This document shows positions 61,740 to 64,000 of a stretch of 64,000 bases of DNA, piece after piece. A model generated the notes under the pieces. It was not told where the DNA came from. It did not search any database and saw only the letters and a list, made by a program, of their open reading frames with translations. Origin of the DNA: Flavobacteriales bacterium. GTDB lineage: Bacteria > Bacteroidota > Bacteroidia > Flavobacteriales > Flavobacteriaceae. How positions within the stretch are numbered: the stretch's first letter is position 1; every line of letters begins with the position of its first letter. The translations under genes and the position numbers were made by a program. Where the stretch lies: NCBI GenBank assembly GCA_017303755.1, contig JAFLBS010000004.1, positions 186,001-250,000 of the forward strand, read 5' to 3'.

Positions 61740-63350
61740 ATGAATCAACTTAAAAAAGTAATTCTGCTTTTATTTTGTATACTTTGCACGACACTGATGG
61801 CTAATCCGTCGGAGAATCCGTTGTTGCAAAAAGGTTGGGCAGCTTTGGTAAAAGACGACGAAAACAAAGCTTTTGGTTATTTTTGGGAAGCTCACGAAAA
61901 AGCAAAAAAAGAAAATAACACAGAAGACAAAGCGGAAGCACTACTCTATCTCGGAATTTGTTCTTATGGTTCCAGTTTGGAAAAAGGACTACAATTTGCA
62001 ACACAATCGTTGAACGAATTCAAGAATCTAGAAAAAACCAACCCGAAAGTAGCCGAAATTGGTCGCTATCGCTGTTTACAATTGATAAGTACCATCTACA
62101 GTCGGCAAAAAAAATACGACGACGCCATGCGTTTGAGTAAAGAAGTGGTGGCCGAATTAAAAAACAAAAACGATAAATCTGGCACATTAGGCTTGGCATA
62201 CACGAGTTTGGGAACATTATACGATTTGAAAAAGCGCAGTGATTCATCTGATATTTGTTATCAATTGGCTTTAACCGAGTTTGAAAAATCAAATAACACT
62301 GCTTATTTGCCTACTTCCTATTGCAAAATGGGTGAAATAGCTCAACGCAAAAAGCAAAAGGAAATTAGTTTCAATTATTTCAACAAAGCCTTAACTATAG
62401 CGCAATCGAGCGAAAACAAACAAGCGCAAGTAAACGCTTTAATCGGATTGGGGAATTGGCATCTCAATTTTAATTCCGACACTCAAACATCAGAAAATTA
62501 CTTTTTAAAAGCATTAGTATTAGCCGAATCACTCACAGATAGAACTTTCGAAATCAAATCGTTAGAAGCGTTAATCAAAGTAAAACGCCAACAAAATGAT
62601 TTTTTTGAAGTCAGCCAATTGCAAAACAAAGTCATCCAAATTAAGGACGAATTTTACTCGTTTGAACGCGAACAAATCGTAAAAAGTCTAGAAGTACAAT
62701 TCGAAGTGGCCGAAAAAAATCGAAAACTAAAATTGGTTTCGGCTGAAAAAGAAGTGTCAAAACTTACCAACTTTTTGCTCATTAGTTTATTGGGATTGCT
62801 TTTGATTGTTTTCACTATTTTGTATTTTTTTCTGAAAAGAATCAACAAACGCGATAAGCAACTTCTGAAAACTAAAGAAGAATTAGTAGCATTGATGGAA
62901 GAACAAAAACTATTAAAAGAGCAGCAGTTTCAGAACGATATTGAGCATAAAGAAAGTCAACTCAGCGCCATCACCATTCAAATGGTAGAAAAAAATGAAT
63001 TGCTCGATGAAATCAAATCGATACTCAATAAAAAAGAACCATCATCGGAAGCGGAACTCAAAAAATTGATTAATAAATACACTATTCAAGATAACAACTG
63101 GAAGGATTTTAATCACTATTTCGAAAGCGTTAATAAAAACTTTTACACGCGTTTAAAACAAAAATACCCTGAAATTAGTTCGAATGATTTGAAAATTTGC
63201 GCCTTAATCAAGCTCAATTTGTCCATTAAAGAAATGGCAACTATTTTGAATATATCGCCTGATAGTGTCAAAACCGCGCGTCATCGTTTACGCAAAAAAC
63301 TACAATTATCAACTGAAGAAAATCTAACTGATTTCATTCTATCTGTTTAA
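61740..63350 (+). CDS. Membrane-anchored TPR protein with C-terminal LuxR-type HTH
   Basis: The 536-residue protein has a signal peptide or N-terminal anchor (VILLLFCILCTTLMA). A periplasmic stretch of tetratricopeptide repeats follows (about residues 28-300; LGLAYTSLGTLYDLKKRSDSSDICYQLALTEF is one unit, split). Then come a coiled segment, one transmembrane helix (FLLISLLGLLLIVFTILYFFL split near 344-364), a cytoplasmic coiled coil and a GerE/LuxR helix-turn-helix (SIKEMATILNISPDSVKTARHRLRK, about 494-518). This layout is a Bacteroidetes one-component regulator that senses in the periplasm and binds DNA at the membrane. Its likely binding site is the dyad upstream of itself and of the next gene. 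Confidence 0.9.
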   Translation: MNQLKKVILLLFCILCTTLMANPSENPLLQKGWAALVKDDENKAFGYFWEAHEKAKKENNTEDKAEALLYLGICSYGSSLEKGLQFATQSLNEFKNLEKTNPKVAEIGRYRCLQLISTIYSRQKKYDDAMRLSKEVVAELKNKNDKSGTLGLAYTSLGTLYDLKKRSDSSDICYQLALTEFEKSNNTAYLPTSYCKMGEIAQRKKQKEISFNYFNKALTIAQSSENKQAQVNALIGLGNWHLNFNSDTQTSENYFLKALVLAESLTDRTFEIKSLEALIKVKRQQNDFFEVSQLQNKVIQIKDEFYSFEREQIVKSLEVQFEVAEKNRKLKLVSAEKEVSKLTNFLLISLLGLLLIVFTILYFFLKRINKRDKQLLKTKEELVALMEEQKLLKEQQFQNDIEHKESQLSAITIQMVEKNELLDEIKSILNKKEPSSEAELKKLINKYTIQDNNWKDFNHYFESVNKNFYTRLKQKYPEISSNDLKICALIKLNLSIKEMATILNISPDSVKTARHRLRKKLQLSTEENLTDFILSV

Positions 63351-63371
63351 AAATTAATAAATTACACTCAT

Positions 63372-63388
63372 GTTCACCTAATGTCAAC
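63372..63388 (+). promoter_or_regulatory. Dyad GTTCAC-N5-GTCAAC, putative operator 2
   Basis: It lies 32 bp upstream of the -7 box of the exported-protein gene. A further half-site GTGAAC follows at 63402-63407 and forms an 8-bp inverted repeat with 63372-63379. Confidence 0.65.
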
Positions 63389-63420
63389 CTGAATTATATA
63401 GGTGAACAGAAAATAAAAAG

Positions 63421-63428
63421 TAACTTTG
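63421..63428 (+). promoter_or_regulatory. -7 box (TAACTTTG) of the exported-protein gene
   Basis: It matches TAnnTTTG. No -33 TTG lies at normal spacing. Confidence 0.6.
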
Positions 63429-63441
63429 TTTTGAAATTGCT

Positions 63442-63480
63442 ATGAAAAAGAATACCAATCAAAAAACCAATACGCTATGA
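63442..63480 (+). CDS. Possible 12-residue leader peptide
   Basis: ATG at 63442 is followed by MKKNTNQKTNTL and a TGA that overlaps the next ATG (ATGA at 63477-63480). It could couple or attenuate translation of the exported protein. It may equally be chance in a K/N-rich leader. Confidence 0.3.
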   Translation: MKKNTNQKTNTL

Positions 63481-64000
63481 AAAAAAATTACCTAATTGTA
63501 AGTTTAATGGTGCTATTTGCAATGTTTACTTCGAACGCTCAAGTGGTCAATGGAAATTTTGAAAACATCAAGCCCAACTTTCTTCCAAGTAACTGGGGAA
63601 TGAATTTATCACTTCCTGTAGTTATTGATCCGCAAACCGGACAAACTTCGGGTGATACTATCATGTACACTTGGTGCATTCCTGCTTTGTGTTATGTTTC
63701 GTATGAACCTCAAACCGGACAAACCGCGATGGAGATTTCCAATGCATTCAACCAAACGCAAAACAAAGTGATTCCTGGCGAAGCAATTATTTTTAGTGAT
63801 GAAACGCAAGATTCACCAGGATGGAATCCAGGTGTGCCAATTGAACCTGGAATGAACGTTCAAACCTTAGGCTTTTTTTACAAATTTTTCCCAGCTGGAA
63901 GCGATGTAGCAGAAGCCAAACTGACCGTTTTTGATGCTGAAGGTAATGAAATTGGAACGGCAAGTGTTGAGATTTCTGGAACAACTAGCCAATACAATTA
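63477..64000 (+). CDS. Exported protein, 3' end cut by window
   Basis: About 174 residues are visible. A signal peptide ends in SNAQ. The mature start VVNGNFENIKPNFLPSNWGM resembles the N-terminal beta-sandwich of Bacteroidetes secreted proteins, which often end in a T9SS tail. A duplicated PQTGQT(S/A) motif occurs about 25 residues apart. The frame is open to the window edge. Its promoter shares a dyad with the TPR-LuxR gene upstream, so it is the likely target of that regulator. No function can be named. Confidence 0.75.
   Translation, partial: MKKNYLIVSLMVLFAMFTSNAQVVNGNFENIKPNFLPSNWGMNLSLPVVIDPQTGQTSGDTIMYTWCIPALCYVSYEPQTGQTAMEISNAFNQTQNKVIPGEAIIFSDETQDSPGWNPGVPIEPGMNVQTLGFFYKFFPAGSDVAEAKLTVFDAEGNEIGTASVEISGTTSQYN

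Overview
The window is AT-rich chromosomal DNA from a member of the Flavobacteriaceae, most likely Flavobacterium or a close relative. Several things support this. Promoters carry the Bacteroidetes -7 box TAnnTTTG. There is a giant secreted adhesin with a type IX secretion (T9SS) tail and a TonB-dependent receptor with an N-terminal carboxypeptidase-regulatory domain. Many small protein families are known mainly from this group (DUF6452, DUF6048, DUF6095, DUF6146, DUF6787, CCC-motif membrane protein). No prophage, insertion sequence, CRISPR array or rRNA operon was seen; one tRNA gene (Pro, GGG) is present.

Layout. 1-5.4 kb: a cysteine desulfurase cut by the window edge, an Smr protein, a DUF2752/CCC-motif membrane pair, ornithine aminotransferase, DUF1003 and DUF1697 proteins. 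5.4-15.5 kb: RlmD with a DUF6452/DUF6048 envelope pair, a THUMP methyltransferase, a SAM methyltransferase, a ZIP transporter, MurQ, small envelope proteins and TerC. 15.5-27 kb: formate-THF ligase, topoisomerase IV (ParC, ParE), a DUF2459 protein, an outer-membrane barrel, YchF and exported proteins. 27-35.7 kb: a TonB-dependent receptor, ferredoxin divergent from a LuxC-like acyl-CoA reductase, SerC-SerA, and small envelope genes. 35.9-39.5 kb: FolE, a LolD-like ATPase and a two-component pair. 39.6-46 kb: a polytopic membrane protein, a TIGR02757 protein and the DUF2339/DUF3999 pair. 46-51 kb: uridine kinase, an FtsB/DivIC-like protein and both methylmalonyl-CoA mutase subunits. 51-64 kb: the 2308-residue adhesin, a nucleoside-phosphorylase-like protein, a methyltransferase/2H-ligase/aminotransferase run, tRNA-Pro, and a TPR-LuxR membrane regulator next to an exported protein cut by the window edge.

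The most unusual content lies in short dispersed repeats. Intergenic gaps hold at least seven copies of a structured element bounded by CCCCGAT-like and AAAGCGGGA-like ends, with variable hairpin cores. Two cores carry a nested mini-hairpin whose arms covary. Other short palindromes lie inside reading frames without breaking them: in both methylmalonyl-CoA mutase subunits, in a DUF1572 protein and probably in RlmD. They add short peptides such as [12 protein letters not shown] and DSHxHGN, which recalls the palindromic elements found inside Rickettsia genes.

Two regulatory arrangements also stand out. A dyad GTTnAC-N5-GTnAAC lies 31-32 bp upstream of the -7 box of both the TPR-LuxR regulator gene and the exported-protein gene after it, suggesting a self-regulating pair. 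An 18-bp palindrome between ferredoxin and the LuxC-like reductase is made of two back-to-back -7 boxes, so the two promoters should exclude each other.
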